64,000 nucleotides of DNA from positions 2,728,001 to 2,792,000 of the forward strand of contig NZ_CP014782.1 of NCBI RefSeq assembly GCF_002005305.1. Direction: 5' to 3'. The notes below the pieces were generated by a model. The model was not told the origin of the DNA and made no database searches. It saw only the letters and a program-made list of their open reading frames with translations. Positions 1-9,161 of the stretch are shown one piece after another. Positions within the stretch are counted from its first letter, which is position 1; each line of letters begins with the position of its first letter. A program made the position numbers and the translations under genes. The DNA is from Shewanella psychrophila (GTDB taxonomy: Bacteria > Pseudomonadota > Gammaproteobacteria > Enterobacterales > Shewanellaceae).

Positions 1-847
1 GCTCATCTCGAATCTTCGCTACCAACTCAACTTCGACGGTACGACCATAAAGATCATCATCGAAATCAAACAGGTGCACTTCTAACTGACAGATCTGGCC
101 ATTGACAGTCGGTCTAAAACCCACATTGGCCACGCCATCATAAATATCACTGCCGTCCCAATACAACTTAACGGCAAATACCCCCCTCACCGGAGACACT
201 TGACGTTTAAGCGCTATATTGGCTGTTGGAAATCCTAAAGTCCTGCCTAATTTTTCCCCGTGGGCGACTTTACCACACAAGGTGAAAGGATGACCGAGCA
301 GACGTCTCGCTTGCTCTAAGTTACCTTTAGCCAACTGATTTCTAATTTCAGTCGAACTGACTCGTTTATCGCCTAAAACGAAACTTTGAGTACTCACCAC
401 GGCAAACTGATGCTTTTCCCCAGCTAACTTAAGCATCTCAAAGTTACCTTTGCGCTGCTTACCAAAGCAAAAATCATCCCCTATTACCAAGTATTTAACC
501 CCTAAGGACTCAATCAATAATTTGTCGATAAAGTCCTGAGCCGATAGATCAGCAAACTTAGCATTAAAGTTAATACATACTAACCTGTCAACCCCCAGCT
601 CTTCGAGTAAAATGATTTTATCTCTAAGAGTACTGAGCCTAGCTGGCGCATTATCGCCTCTAAACATCTCTTGAGGCTGAGGCTCAAAGGTCATCAAGGT
701 TGCAGGGACATTTAACTGTCTCGCCTTCTTGACTAACTTAGCGATAACTTCAGCGTGGCCTCGATGAACCCCATCAAAATTACCGATAGTGAGAACACAA
801 CCGTGATGTGCAGGTAAAATATTGTGAATACCGCGGATTAGTTCCAT
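1..847 (-). CDS. ribF: Bifunctional riboflavin kinase/FAD synthetase, 3' end cut by window edge
   Basis: Makes FMN from riboflavin and then FAD from FMN in the cytoplasm. The minus-strand frame is open from an ATG at 847 to the left edge, giving about 282 residues of a family usually near 310. The N-terminal nucleotidyltransferase motif GNFDGVHRGH is at residues 22-31. The riboflavin-kinase signature GRTLGFPTANI lies further on, and the frame runs off the window inside the C-terminal kinase domain. It lies downstream of murJ on the same strand, as in many gammaproteobacteria, where ileS and lspA usually follow. No stop codon is in view, so the C-terminus cannot be described. Confidence 0.95.
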   Translation of the reverse strand, partial: MELIRGIHNILPAHHGCVLTIGNFDGVHRGHAEVIAKLVKKARQLNVPATLMTFEPQPQEMFRGDNAPARLSTLRDKIILLEELGVDRLVCINFNAKFADLSAQDFIDKLLIESLGVKYLVIGDDFCFGKQRKGNFEMLKLAGEKHQFAVVSTQSFVLGDKRVSSTEIRNQLAKGNLEQARRLLGHPFTLCGKVAHGEKLGRTLGFPTANIALKRQVSPVRGVFAVKLYWDGSDIYDGVANVGFRPTVNGQICQLEVHLFDFDDDLYGRTVEVELVAKIRDE

Positions 848-961
848 TAAATTACATAACTAGCAGGCCTAAGTGGGCGGATTATATACCAGCTGACGAG
901 GATAATCAGCAAGGATCTTTCCCTGAGATAATTGATGTCAGTTTTAATAAACAATCAAAAG

Positions 962-995
962 GTAAAATGCCGCCTTAATTAAGCAGGCATTTTAC
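962..995 (-). terminator. Hairpin between murJ and ribF, possible weak terminator
   Basis: An exact 10-bp inverted repeat (GTAAAATGCC / GGCATTTTAC) lies 46 bp beyond the murJ stop. Read on the minus strand, a short T-rich tract follows the stem. It could terminate or attenuate murJ transcription ahead of ribF. The T tract is poor, so read-through is plausible. Confidence 0.45.
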
Positions 996-1040
996 GGTTC
1001 ACACAGCTTAGTCTCTGCAAGATATCAGCAATTCACAGCG

Positions 1041-2600
1041 TTACAGGCCGGTTTTTATTTTCCAGGGTCTGACTCCCAATATCACCAGAGTGATAAGATA
1101 ACTGGCTCCACCACCCGCAATAAGCAACAACAAGTTCGCGGCTCGTTCATGGAACACTTGTCCTACCCAAATTTCTTGGGATGGAAGGAACTGCAGCAGT
1201 AAACCTATCATGACTCCACAAGATAACAGTGCCTTAATAAAGAAAAACGCTGTTTGTTTAGTGACCCTATATACACCAGCTTTATGCAGACCTCGATAGA
1301 GTAAACCAGCGTTGAGCAGTGCGGACATCGAAGTCGCCATGGCTAACCCAACATATCCAAAAGGAATCGCTAAAATCAGGTTAAATACCATATTACTGAC
1401 CATAGCAATTATGCCATAGCGAACCGGTGTCCTCGTGTCTTGTCTAGAATAGTAACCTGGCGCCAACACCTTAATCAGCATAAAGCTCAATAACCCACAG
1501 CCATAAGCCACCAAGCTATATGATGCCATTTCAACATGGTGCAGAGTAAACTCACCACGCATAAACAGCACCATCAACATAGGTTTAGCCAGTACAATCA
1601 AACCACACATGGCGGGCATTCCTAGCAATAAAATCGCTTTAACGCCCCAATCCATAGTGGACTCAAATCCCTTTCCTTCGGCATTAACGTGCTTCCTCGA
1701 CAGAGCCGGTAAAATAACCGTTGCGATTGCGATACCAAATAAACCAAGGGGGAATTCGAGCAAACGATCGGCGTAATAGAGATAACTGATAGAGCCCGTC
1801 ATCAGAAAGCTAGCTATAAAAGTATCTAATAGCAGGTTAATCTGAGAGACAGACACACCAAAGAGTGCTGGTATCATCAAGGTACGAATTTTAGTCACAC
1901 CTGGGTGGTTCCATCCCCAAGAAGGCTTGACTAAGGCTTTCTCTTTTAAGAGAAAAGGAATTTGAAACAAAAATTGAATTAGACCACCAAGAAATACACC
2001 AATAGACAGTCCTATCTCGGCCTGTTCCATACGAGGAGCCAGAAAAATAGCGGCACTGATAATGGCTACATTTAAAAATACCGGCGTAAATGCAGAAACA
2101 GCGAATCGTCCTCGGCTGTTTAAAATAGAGCCTGCAAGGGCGGTAAAGGTGATAAACCAGAGATAGGGGAAAGTGATCTTCAACATCAAGGATGCTAACT
2201 CAAATTTAGCCCCATCAGGCTCTCCATTTAACCATGCGAGAAACCAGCCACCACCGAATAGTGCCGTTAAGGCGGGCGAAGCGATGACACCGATTAGGGT
2301 CACCACTGTGATGATAACGCCTAATGTACCCGCCACCTTAGACAGTAAATCTCTTATCTCCTCGGAAGTTTGTTTCTGCTGATATTCAGTTAAAACAGGA
2401 ACGAATGCCTGAGCGAAAGCGCCTTCTGCGAAGAGACGCCTTAGAAAGTTGGGAATTTTATTCGCGAAGAAAAAAACATCTGCGCTGGTTCCAGCCCCCA
2501 TGAGATTAGCGATAACGACATCTCTGACTAAACCCAACACACGAGAAATCAACGTCATAGCACTAACAATCATGCCTGACTTAAATAAACTTTTACTCAA
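1041..2600 (-). CDS. murJ: Lipid II flippase MurJ (MviN)
   Basis: Inner-membrane flippase of the MOP superfamily that moves lipid II to the periplasm for peptidoglycan synthesis. The protein is 519 residues, close to the usual 510-525, with many hydrophobic helices along its length. Arg20, Arg26, Asp41 and Arg54 line up with the functionally required Arg18, Arg24, Asp39 and Arg52 of E. coli MurJ, by a constant two-residue offset. The ATG at 2600 begins MSKSLFKSG, typical of the family. It is divergent from rpsT and lies upstream of ribF. Confidence 0.96.
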   Translation of the reverse strand: MSKSLFKSGMIVSAMTLISRVLGLVRDVVIANLMGAGTSADVFFFANKIPNFLRRLFAEGAFAQAFVPVLTEYQQKQTSEEIRDLLSKVAGTLGVIITVVTLIGVIASPALTALFGGGWFLAWLNGEPDGAKFELASLMLKITFPYLWFITFTALAGSILNSRGRFAVSAFTPVFLNVAIISAAIFLAPRMEQAEIGLSIGVFLGGLIQFLFQIPFLLKEKALVKPSWGWNHPGVTKIRTLMIPALFGVSVSQINLLLDTFIASFLMTGSISYLYYADRLLEFPLGLFGIAIATVILPALSRKHVNAEGKGFESTMDWGVKAILLLGMPAMCGLIVLAKPMLMVLFMRGEFTLHHVEMASYSLVAYGCGLLSFMLIKVLAPGYYSRQDTRTPVRYGIIAMVSNMVFNLILAIPFGYVGLAMATSMSALLNAGLLYRGLHKAGVYRVTKQTAFFFIKALLSCGVMIGLLLQFLPSQEIWVGQVFHERAANLLLLIAGGGASYLITLVILGVRPWKIKTGL

Positions 2601-2848
2601 AAAACACCCCAGTTATGAGCGATACAATTCAGGCGAGTAGTCTCAAATATTGATTCTCCCCCTGTCACTGGCTAGCAATTGCTGCTAGAATAGTCGCCCA
2701 TATTACACGAGTTAGGTTGAAGATAGCCAAGTCTGGTTGGATTAATTTATCTTTAAGATAAAGATTCAATCATTGTCATTGACAAAGTGACAAAAAAAGG
2801 GCATATTCCCGACCTTTAAAATATCTAACCCTATTTAGGAGTTGCACC

Positions 2849-3115
2849 TTGGCTAATAGCAAGTCTGCAAAGAAGCGCGCGCTTCAATCTGAAAAACGTC
2901 GTCAGCATAACGCTAGCCGTCGTTCAATGTTACGTTCATACGTAAAGAAAGTTATCACAGCAATTAAAGCTGGCGATCACACAGCGGCTACTGAAGCATT
3001 TAATGCTGCACAACCAATTGTTGACCGTATGGCGACTAAAGGCATTATTCACAAGAATAAAGCTGCTCGTCAGAAGTCTCGCATAAACGCTAAGATCAAA
3101 GCACTTGCTGCTTAA
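2849..3115 (+). CDS. rpsT: 30S ribosomal protein S20
   Basis: Small basic protein (88 residues) that binds 16S rRNA in the 30S subunit. The sequence MANSKSAKKRALQSEKRR and the Lys/Arg-rich helices are diagnostic. The start codon is TTG at 2849, preceded by TAGGAG with good spacing. E. coli rpsT also starts with UUG, and the weak start is part of S20 autoregulation there, so the same control is plausible here. A strong terminator follows 16 bp after the stop. The gene is monocistronic and divergent from murJ. Confidence 0.98.
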   Translation: MANSKSAKKRALQSEKRRQHNASRRSMLRSYVKKVITAIKAGDHTAATEAFNAAQPIVDRMATKGIIHKNKAARQKSRINAKIKALAA

Positions 3116-3131
3116 TTTTTAGTTTATGTTT

Positions 3132-3159
3132 AAAAAAACCGGCCTTGGCCGGTTTTTTT
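3132..3159 (+). terminator. Rho-independent terminator of rpsT
   Basis: A GC-rich hairpin (ACCGGCC/GGCCGGT with a TT loop) is flanked by an A run and followed by seven T residues, 16 bp after the rpsT stop. The A and T tracts on either side let it work in both directions. Confidence 0.9.
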
Positions 3160-3202
3160 ATGCCTGCAATTTATGGATACTAATTCCACTCAATTTCAGG
3201 CA

Positions 3203-3230
3203 TAAAAAAAGCAGAGCCTTCAGGCTCTGC
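3203..3230 (-). terminator. Rho-independent terminator of the ArsR-type gene
   Basis: On the minus strand GCAGAGCC-TGAA-GGCTCTGC is followed by seven T residues. It lies just beyond the stop of the regulator gene at 3253-3558. Confidence 0.88.
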
Positions 3231-3252
3231 CAATTTGATTCCCTTCACTGCT

Positions 3253-3558
3253 TCAATGACAATATATGTTATTGAGCAATTTGATAATTTCCGATACTTC
3301 TTTACTCTTCAAAGAGTAAAATACCGTCTGAGCTTCTTTACGAGTCTCAACTAGATTATCTTTTCGCAGCCAGGCTAAATGTTGAGAAAGAGCTGATTGA
3401 CTCAAACCCAATTTCTTATTCATCTCACCAACACACATCTCTCCTTCACTAAGAAGATAGCATAGGATAAACAGACGACGTTCGTTTGCCAAAGCCTTCA
3501 ACATCACAACGGCTTGGTCTGCCCGCTGCTGCATTAATTCAATATTCATTACGAGCAA
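3253..3558 (-). CDS. ArsR/SmtB-type winged-helix regulator, HlyU-like
   Basis: A 101-residue DNA-binding protein with a complete ArsR winged helix. The recognition-helix segment LGLSQSALSQHLAWLRKD is followed by the wing TRKEAQTVFYSL. This pattern is close to the HlyU/BigR branch, in which two cysteines sense redox or sulfur species; here Cys42 (MCVGEM) and the Cys near the C-terminus (NIYCH) are candidates. The start is uncertain: a TTG at 3558 lies 3 bp from AGGAG, and an ATG at 3549 lies 12 bp from it. It is single, with its own terminator, and divergent from the M28 peptidase. No target can be assigned from context. Confidence 0.85.
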   Translation of the reverse strand: MLVMNIELMQQRADQAVVMLKALANERRLFILCYLLSEGEMCVGEMNKKLGLSQSALSQHLAWLRKDNLVETRKEAQTVFYSLKSKEVSEIIKLLNNIYCH

Positions 3559-3684
3559 TTTCTCCTAAAACAATCCCCGTGACTAATATAGCGTTGCCTT
3601 ACAGATATAGTCGGGACATAAAGCACACTTTTTGCTAGATTGTTTTCAAAAATGGGACATGAGTAATAAAAACAAAGGAAACTT

Positions 3685-5088
3685 ATGAAAAACACACCCC
3701 GTAACCTGATCATTGGACTCCTCTTTGGAAGCCTTTTTGGTTGTCAGAACATATCAGCAGAAAAACCAGATGTTAAAATACCTCAGCAGTTACAGCAAAA
3801 AGCCTTGGGATCAAATTTGGCATACGAGCTGGTCGAATCCCTCACTGTAGAAGTGGGACCCAGATTGGCTGGCAGTGAAAAAGACCTCATTGCGGTTCAA
3901 TGGGCTGAAGACAAACTCAATAGCCTGGGATTCGACAGAGTCTATAAGGAAGCGGTTCAAGTTCCCGTCTGGAACCGTGGGGAAGCTAAAGCAAAAATCA
4001 TATCACCCTATAGCCAACCCATAGTGGTAACCGCTCTGGGTGGCAGTATTGCAACGCCAAAGACAGGAATACAGGCCTCCATCGCCCGATTCGATAGTTT
4101 AGCGGCATTAAAATTGGCCTCTAAGGCTGAAGTCAAAGGCAAGATAGTCTTTATCGACCATATCACCGAGCGTCATATCACAGGTAAAGGCTATGGAAAA
4201 ACCGTGGGTGGTCGTTCTCGCGGCGCCATCACGGCAGCGGAGAAAGGCGCATTGGCTATTGTGATCCGCTCCATAGGCACAGATCACGACCGCATGGCTC
4301 ACACAGGTATGATGCGCTACAAAGAGGGAGTAGCTAAAATCCCTGCTGCCGCGATGTCTAATCCGGATGCAGATCTCATCAAGTTGATGCTCAAACGAGA
4401 TCCTAACGTGGTGCTTGACCTGTTCATGTCTCCCCAGCGTTTAGGGTATGCGACCTCATATAACGTTATCGCTGAAGTCACCGGCGGCAGCAAGCCCGAT
4501 GAGATAGTGCTCATTGGGGCTCATTTAGATTCTTGGGATGAAGGAACAGGCGCCATCGATGATGGCGCAGGCGTGGCCATCGTTACATCGGCAGGGAAGC
4601 TCATTCAAGATCTGCCCATCAAGCCAGCACGTACGGTTAGAGTCGTACTCTATGCGGCCGAAGAAGTAGGCTTGGTCGGTGGTAAAGCTTACGCTAAGGC
4701 ACATCAGCATGAGCTAGCCAAACATTACATAGCTGCCGAATCAGATTTCGGTGCAGGTCGTATCTATCAGATCGATTATAAAGTCAATGAAAAGGCCTTC
4801 ACGCCATTACAGGCTCTTAGCTCCCCTATGATTCAAAACGGTGTTGTAATGGGCAATAATACTGCCTCAGGCGGCCCTGATGTCTCTATGCTGCCAAAGC
4901 AAGGCGTACCAGTGGCTTCACTGAGGCAAGATGGACGTGATTACTTTGATTATCACCACACACCAAATGACACCTTAGATAAAATCGATCCAGAGTCGTT
5001 AAAGCAGAACGTGGCCGCTTATGCCCAATTTGCGTATCTGATGGCACAATCGGAAATTAATTTACGCCCAATTGAGGTCGCTAAATAG
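3685..5088 (+). CDS. M28-family zinc aminopeptidase, probable lipoprotein
   Basis: Exported metallopeptidase, 467 residues. The N-terminus has a short hydrophobic stretch ending in LFGC (Cys20), a plausible lipobox. A PA (protease-associated) domain occupies roughly residues 100-250, and the M28 catalytic domain follows. Zinc ligands can be read: His280 in GAHLDSW, Asp292 in GAIDDGAG, Glu326/Glu327 in YAAEEVGL, Asp354 in ESDFGAG, and a late His in DYHHTPND. It probably removes N-terminal residues from peptides in the periplasm or at the cell surface. The ATG at 3685 is preceded by AAGGAAACTT. It is monocistronic with a strong terminator. Confidence 0.93.
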   Translation: MKNTPRNLIIGLLFGSLFGCQNISAEKPDVKIPQQLQQKALGSNLAYELVESLTVEVGPRLAGSEKDLIAVQWAEDKLNSLGFDRVYKEAVQVPVWNRGEAKAKIISPYSQPIVVTALGGSIATPKTGIQASIARFDSLAALKLASKAEVKGKIVFIDHITERHITGKGYGKTVGGRSRGAITAAEKGALAIVIRSIGTDHDRMAHTGMMRYKEGVAKIPAAAMSNPDADLIKLMLKRDPNVVLDLFMSPQRLGYATSYNVIAEVTGGSKPDEIVLIGAHLDSWDEGTGAIDDGAGVAIVTSAGKLIQDLPIKPARTVRVVLYAAEEVGLVGGKAYAKAHQHELAKHYIAAESDFGAGRIYQIDYKVNEKAFTPLQALSSPMIQNGVVMGNNTASGGPDVSMLPKQGVPVASLRQDGRDYFDYHHTPNDTLDKIDPESLKQNVAAYAQFAYLMAQSEINLRPIEVAK

Positions 5089-5148
5089 CTGTTTAGCGGT
5101 TCAGCTGTTTTTGCCTTTGGGCACGATTTAGCTTTCATCTGATAACTA

Positions 5149-5187
5149 GTTAAACCACCGTCTATCGTCACGGTGGTTTAACTTTTT
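5149..5187 (+). terminator. Rho-independent terminator of the M28 peptidase gene
   Basis: An exact 13-bp stem (GTTAAACCACCGT / ACGGTGGTTTAAC) with an 8-base loop is followed by TTTTT, about 60 bp after the peptidase stop. Confidence 0.88.
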
Positions 5188-5223
5188 GATATTGGGTAGT
5201 TTGTTTGAAGATCGATCCTTCAT

Positions 5224-5348
5224 GGTTATCTATCGCCTGCAGCGGGCTTATGTGCAGATACTTCTGCGAGACGCCGTGAACACATCCCTGTGGGCTCTGC
5301 GGTTTCATCCCTGAAACCGAAGCTCGCAGCCGTATCTACACAGGGTGA
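5224..5348 (+). repeat. Dispersed ~125-bp repeat, copy A
   Basis: The non-coding stretch 5089-5474 holds the peptidase terminator and this repeat. It begins near GCCTGCAGCGGGCTTA, continues through CTTCTGCGAGACGC, and contains a small internal hairpin (GGTTTCATCCCTGAAACC). It aligns along its length with the copy at 49912-50038 in the same orientation, and with those at 6258-6384 and 50737-50862 in the opposite orientation. No open frame is kept across copies. It looks like a non-autonomous or intergenic repeat. Confidence 0.8.
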
Positions 5349-5474
5349 TTCAAAAGAAGGTTATTTATTTAACCTTACCTGTAAACAATTTTAAATCATG
5401 AGACCTACCTAATTAGCTGCGACCCCTTTGTTCGATTTTTATCTTATAGCGACTAACATCGAGTAGTAAATAAC

Positions 5475-6029
5475 TCACTTATCGTTAATTTTAGACAGTT
5501 CTATGGTTAAATCTATGTAGTATTCAGCTTCTTGATCAAGTGCATCAAGGCTTACATCAGGAACAGAAGAACTGTTATTAGCTATTTGAACATCTTTAAG
5601 AGCTTGTTCAATAGTTACACTGGCAGCTAGTTCATCTGTGCTTACATATTTCTTGAGGTAGCTGGTGTAGCTGTAGCGTGGAAAGTATAAATTGATAAGC
5701 ATTTCTAGGTGTTTATGCTTCTTTAGTAAATCGTCCTTTACCTCAGAGTAAACTAACCCAGCCTTCTTCACATTCATACCAGCCATAACACTATCAAGAT
5801 GGCGCTGCTCTTGGGCTCCTATTTCCTGCATATTTTCAATTAGGTGGATACAGTCATTAGTTATTTTGTATAGTTCTTCTATTTTAGAAACTCTGAATGC
5901 CGTCGATTCTCTCTTGGTAATTTGACGTTGTGTGTACCAAACCCCAACCCCTACAAAGAAAGCTGATAGTATAATTGCTAAGAACCTCGCTCTGTCTGAA
6001 GGGTCTGCAAACATCTCAACTATGTACAT
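5475..6029 (-). CDS. Orphan membrane-anchored protein of unknown function
   Basis: I do not recognise this 184-residue protein. It has one N-terminal transmembrane segment (about residues 14-32, FLAIILSAFFVGVGVWY). A charged, mostly helical cytoplasmic or periplasmic part follows that could form coiled coils (about residues 35-110), and the C-terminus is acidic. There is no signal-peptidase site. An ATG at 6029 gives the start; no strong Shine-Dalgarno is evident. It stands alone between copy A and the inverted copies C and D of a dispersed repeat, which suggests accessory DNA inserted between the M28 gene and yaaA. Confidence 0.6.
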   Translation of the reverse strand: MYIVEMFADPSDRARFLAIILSAFFVGVGVWYTQRQITKRESTAFRVSKIEELYKITNDCIHLIENMQEIGAQEQRHLDSVMAGMNVKKAGLVYSEVKDDLLKKHKHLEMLINLYFPRYSYTSYLKKYVSTDELAASVTIEQALKDVQIANNSSSVPDVSLDALDQEAEYYIDLTIELSKINDK

Positions 6030-6257
6030 AAAGTCAACTCACTGTATTCGTTGTTTAAATCAATGCCACTATACCTTAATTTTGGGATTAATACGGGGCG
6101 CCTAAAACTTATTAAGGTTAAGCACGTTCACTACATTAATTTCTACTTAGCAACTACTCCTATCTCAATCCTCAGAACCCACAGATAACATAAGAGATAC
6201 CCTAATTTTTCCCCCCGATACAAGATAAAGGGATCGTAGCTAACTTAAATCGAAGAG

Positions 6258-6384
6258 ATAAACACTCAGGTGTGAACGCGGCTGTGACCTTCCGTGACAA
6301 GGATGTCACGGCAGAGCCCACAGGGATTGTGCTCGCGGCGAGCCACAGAAGTGTTGCACTTAAGCTCACGGCAGATGATAGATA
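6258..6384 (-). repeat. Dispersed ~125-bp repeat, copy C (inverted)
   Basis: Contains GTGTGAACGCGGCTGTGACCT, shared almost base for base with the reverse complement of the copy at 49912-50038, then CAGAGCCCACAGGGA and CACAGAAGTGTT. Its inner hairpin (CGTGACAAGGATGTCACG) differs in sequence from copy A but sits at the same place, so the hairpin rather than the bases seems conserved. The rest of 6030-6630 has no gene. Confidence 0.78.
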
Positions 6385-6488
6385 AAACTGAAGTAAAATG
6401 ATTCATTAAGCTAACCAAGTAACAAACTAACCTAATGAACCCTATCTAAAAAGCTATTTGAAACTTGCTAGCTGGCAAGTAGCACAAA

Positions 6489-6537
6489 TGGCGTGTCACA
6501 GAAGTGTTTGCACTTAAGCCTGCTGCAGGCAATAAAC
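6489..6537 (-). repeat. Dispersed repeat, partial copy D (inverted)
   Basis: A fragment of the same family: GTGTCACAGAAGTGTTTGCA followed by CTTAAGCCTGCTGCAGGCAATA. It matches the outer third of the copy at 49912-50038 in reverse complement. It lies about 100 bp from copy C in the same orientation. Confidence 0.7.
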
Positions 6538-6630
6538 ACCATTGAAGCTATGGTACTTAGCAAACTAATCAAGTACCAAACCAGCTAAATGAAACTAAAA
6601 AATGTAATCCAGCTTCATTCGAAGGCTTAC

Positions 6631-7407
6631 CTACAATTGTTCTTCACGCAAAAATACGGGTGAAAGCTGCGTTGATTCAGCTTCACAGTAGTGGTAGCCA
6701 GCACTATCAAATTTGATCAGCTCAGTAAGGGTACTCACCTTGTTGTCGAGAATATAGCGAACCATCATTCCGCGGGCTTTCTTGGCGAAGAAACTGATCA
6801 CCTTGTATTGACCGTTTTTACGGTCTTTAAATACCGGCGTTATGATAGTACCCTTCACTAGCTTGGGCTTAACCGACTTGAAGTATTCGTTCGAGGCCAG
6901 GTTGACGAGGATATCATCGCCCTGCTCTTCCAGAGCGAGATTTACCTCATCGGTAACCGCATTGCCCCAAAACTGATAAAGGTTTGTGCCTTTCTGGTTA
7001 GTTAATCGGGTGCCCATCTCTAAACGATATGGCTGCATCAAATCCAGAGGACGCAAGAGGCCGTATAAGCCTGAGAGTATTCTAAGGTGCTTCTGAGCAC
7101 GTGTTATGCCTTCTGCGGGCAAAGTGTCAGCATCTAATCCGGTATAGACATCACCGCGAAATGCATACAAGGCCTGCTTAGCATTGTCGGTAGAAAACAA
7201 TGGGCTCCAACTCTCGAAGCGTGCAGCATTTAATCCGGCAATTTTATCACTCACCTTCATCAGGGAAGCTATCTCCGCTGGCGTCAATTTACGACACTCT
7301 TCGATTAACTGAGCGCTGTAATCGACAAGCTTAGGCAAGGTAAATTCAGCCGTCCCTGCGGGGTTCTCATAGTCTAATGTTTTTGCTGGTGAAACTAAAA
7401 CTAACAT
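6631..7407 (-). CDS. yaaA: Peroxide stress protein YaaA (UPF0246)
   Basis: Cytoplasmic DNA-binding protein of the YaaA/DUF328 family. In E. coli it limits free iron and so protects against Fenton damage during peroxide stress. The 258-residue length is standard, and family signatures are clear: MLVLVSPAKTLDYE at the N-terminus, ARFESWSPLF, GDVYTGLDA, GLYGLLRPLDLMQPYRLEMG and FFAKKARGMMVRY. The ATG at 7407 lies downstream of AGGATC. It sits behind the symporter gene but is separated from it by a terminator, so it is probably transcribed alone. Confidence 0.95.
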   Translation of the reverse strand: MLVLVSPAKTLDYENPAGTAEFTLPKLVDYSAQLIEECRKLTPAEIASLMKVSDKIAGLNAARFESWSPLFSTDNAKQALYAFRGDVYTGLDADTLPAEGITRAQKHLRILSGLYGLLRPLDLMQPYRLEMGTRLTNQKGTNLYQFWGNAVTDEVNLALEEQGDDILVNLASNEYFKSVKPKLVKGTIITPVFKDRKNGQYKVISFFAKKARGMMVRYILDNKVSTLTELIKFDSAGYHYCEAESTQLSPVFLREEQL

Positions 7408-7457
7408 AGCTGATCCTTATTGAACTTTATTGCTTGCTATCATACTGATGCAAACAT

Positions 7458-7489
7458 AAAAAAACCACGCTAATTAGCGTGGTTTTTTA
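7458..7489 (-). terminator. Terminator of the AGCS symporter gene
   Basis: A perfect palindromic stem ACCACGCTAATTAGCGTGGT lies between an A run and a T run. It can act in both directions and separates the symporter gene from yaaA. Confidence 0.9.
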
Positions 7490-7529
7490 GATAGAGCCGA
7501 TTCAGTTTACCGAATCAGTTCAACGAAAA

Positions 7530-8969
7530 TTATGCCTTTTCAGCCATTTTTGCCGTTGACCACTCACCTTCCTCAATACCCTCAATCTCAGGGAATTGTT
7601 TAGGATCGAATGTTGGGGTAAGCCCATTTTTCATCTGTATTTCATAGTCTTTAATCACTGCGAATGCCACCTTAGATAACATGGTAATTGCCGCGATATT
7701 CACTAGTGCCATCAATCCCATAGAGACATCGGCAAAGTTCCATACTAGCTGTAGTGATGCTACAGAGCCCGCCATAACCATAGCCAAAACCAGGCCACGG
7801 AAGATATAAAGCACCTTCTTGCTCTTAGTTAAGAACATGATGTTGCTTTCCGCATAACTGTAGTTCGCAATGATCGATGTGAAACAGAACAGCAAAATGG
7901 CAAAAGAGATGAAATATGCTGACCAGCCACCTAACTCATTAGTCAGAGCCAACTGTAACAATCCAATTCCTTTCTGCTCTCCAGGGTTATCTAACACGCC
8001 AGATAGCAAGATAATCGCAGCCGATGCAGTACAGATAACGATAGTATCGACAAACACGCCTATCATCTGCACAAAGCCTTGAGATGCCGGATGATTAGGG
8101 TTCGGTGTAGCTGAAGCCGCAATATTAGCCGCACTACCCATGCCCGCTTCGTTAGAGAACAGACCACGAGCGATACCCGCCATCAAAGCACCCATTGCGC
8201 CACCAGCGGCCTCTTCCCAACCAAATGCGCTCTTAACGATTAAGGTCAATGCTGCAGGTACTTGATCAATATTCAATACCAGAACAACCATGGCAATAGC
8301 TAGATAAGCCACAGCCATCACAGGCACTATCAGCTCGGAAGCACGAGCTACCTTTTTAAGGCCGCCACAGATGATATAGGCTGAAGCGAGTACTATGATG
8401 ACTCCAACAATCGTCTTGTCAAAGCCGAAGGCATTATTGAGGGCATCGGTCATGGTATTGGCTTGAGCCGCATTGAAAGCGAAGCCAAAAGCTATGATAA
8501 GCAATATGGAGAAAAGGGTTCCCATCCAACGCTTACCTAAGCCTTGCTCCATATAATAGGCTGGGCCTCCACGAAACTGACCTTCGCTGTCTTTAACTTT
8601 ATAGACTTGAGCCAAAGTTGACTCAACGAATGCCGTCGCCATGCCTAATAATGCGATTAACCACATCCAAAAAATAGCACCCGCACCACCTACGGTAATC
8701 GCTACGGCAACGCCGGCCATATTACCAGTACCGACACGAGCAGCCATTGAGGTACAAAAGACCTGGAATGACGAAATCCCATCGACCTTTTCACGGCCTT
8801 GAATAACAATCTTGGCACCATGACCAAATAAACGGAACTGAATAAACCCCAGACGAAGTGTAAACAACACACCCGCAGCGACCAGTACATATATAAGCAC
8901 GCTACCCCATAACATGCCATTAATGGCATTCACTACAGATTCAATAGCGCTAATTAATGATTCAAACAT
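7530..8969 (-). CDS. AGCS-family alanine/glycine:Na+ symporter
   Basis: Inner-membrane sodium-coupled importer of alanine or glycine, 479 residues with 10-11 hydrophobic helices. Family signatures are present: the N-terminal FTLRLGFIQFRLF, then SMAARVGTGNMAGVAVAI, GGPAYYMEQGLG and GLFSNEAGMGSAAN. Substrate preference between Ala, Gly and related amino acids cannot be read from the sequence. It is divergent from the phosphoketolase gene across a 420-bp region with a CRP-like site, and has its own terminator. Confidence 0.93.
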   Translation of the reverse strand: MFESLISAIESVVNAINGMLWGSVLIYVLVAAGVLFTLRLGFIQFRLFGHGAKIVIQGREKVDGISSFQVFCTSMAARVGTGNMAGVAVAITVGGAGAIFWMWLIALLGMATAFVESTLAQVYKVKDSEGQFRGGPAYYMEQGLGKRWMGTLFSILLIIAFGFAFNAAQANTMTDALNNAFGFDKTIVGVIIVLASAYIICGGLKKVARASELIVPVMAVAYLAIAMVVLVLNIDQVPAALTLIVKSAFGWEEAAGGAMGALMAGIARGLFSNEAGMGSAANIAASATPNPNHPASQGFVQMIGVFVDTIVICTASAAIILLSGVLDNPGEQKGIGLLQLALTNELGGWSAYFISFAILLFCFTSIIANYSYAESNIMFLTKSKKVLYIFRGLVLAMVMAGSVASLQLVWNFADVSMGLMALVNIAAITMLSKVAFAVIKDYEIQMKNGLTPTFDPKQFPEIEGIEEGEWSTAKMAEKA

Positions 8970-9161
8970 AATTCTTAATCTATCCCCATGATAATTACGG
9001 AAGCTTATACCATCAGCTCCGTGACTAACGTGTTTTAGTTTTCTTCCATCTATTCGATAAAAATTGGTAATTTTCTTTTAGAGTTTTGCTTTCGTGAATT
9101 TATTACATCACGCCCACCAATTTTCGCTGAGGCAAAATAGCATACCATCAAACTCACCTCG

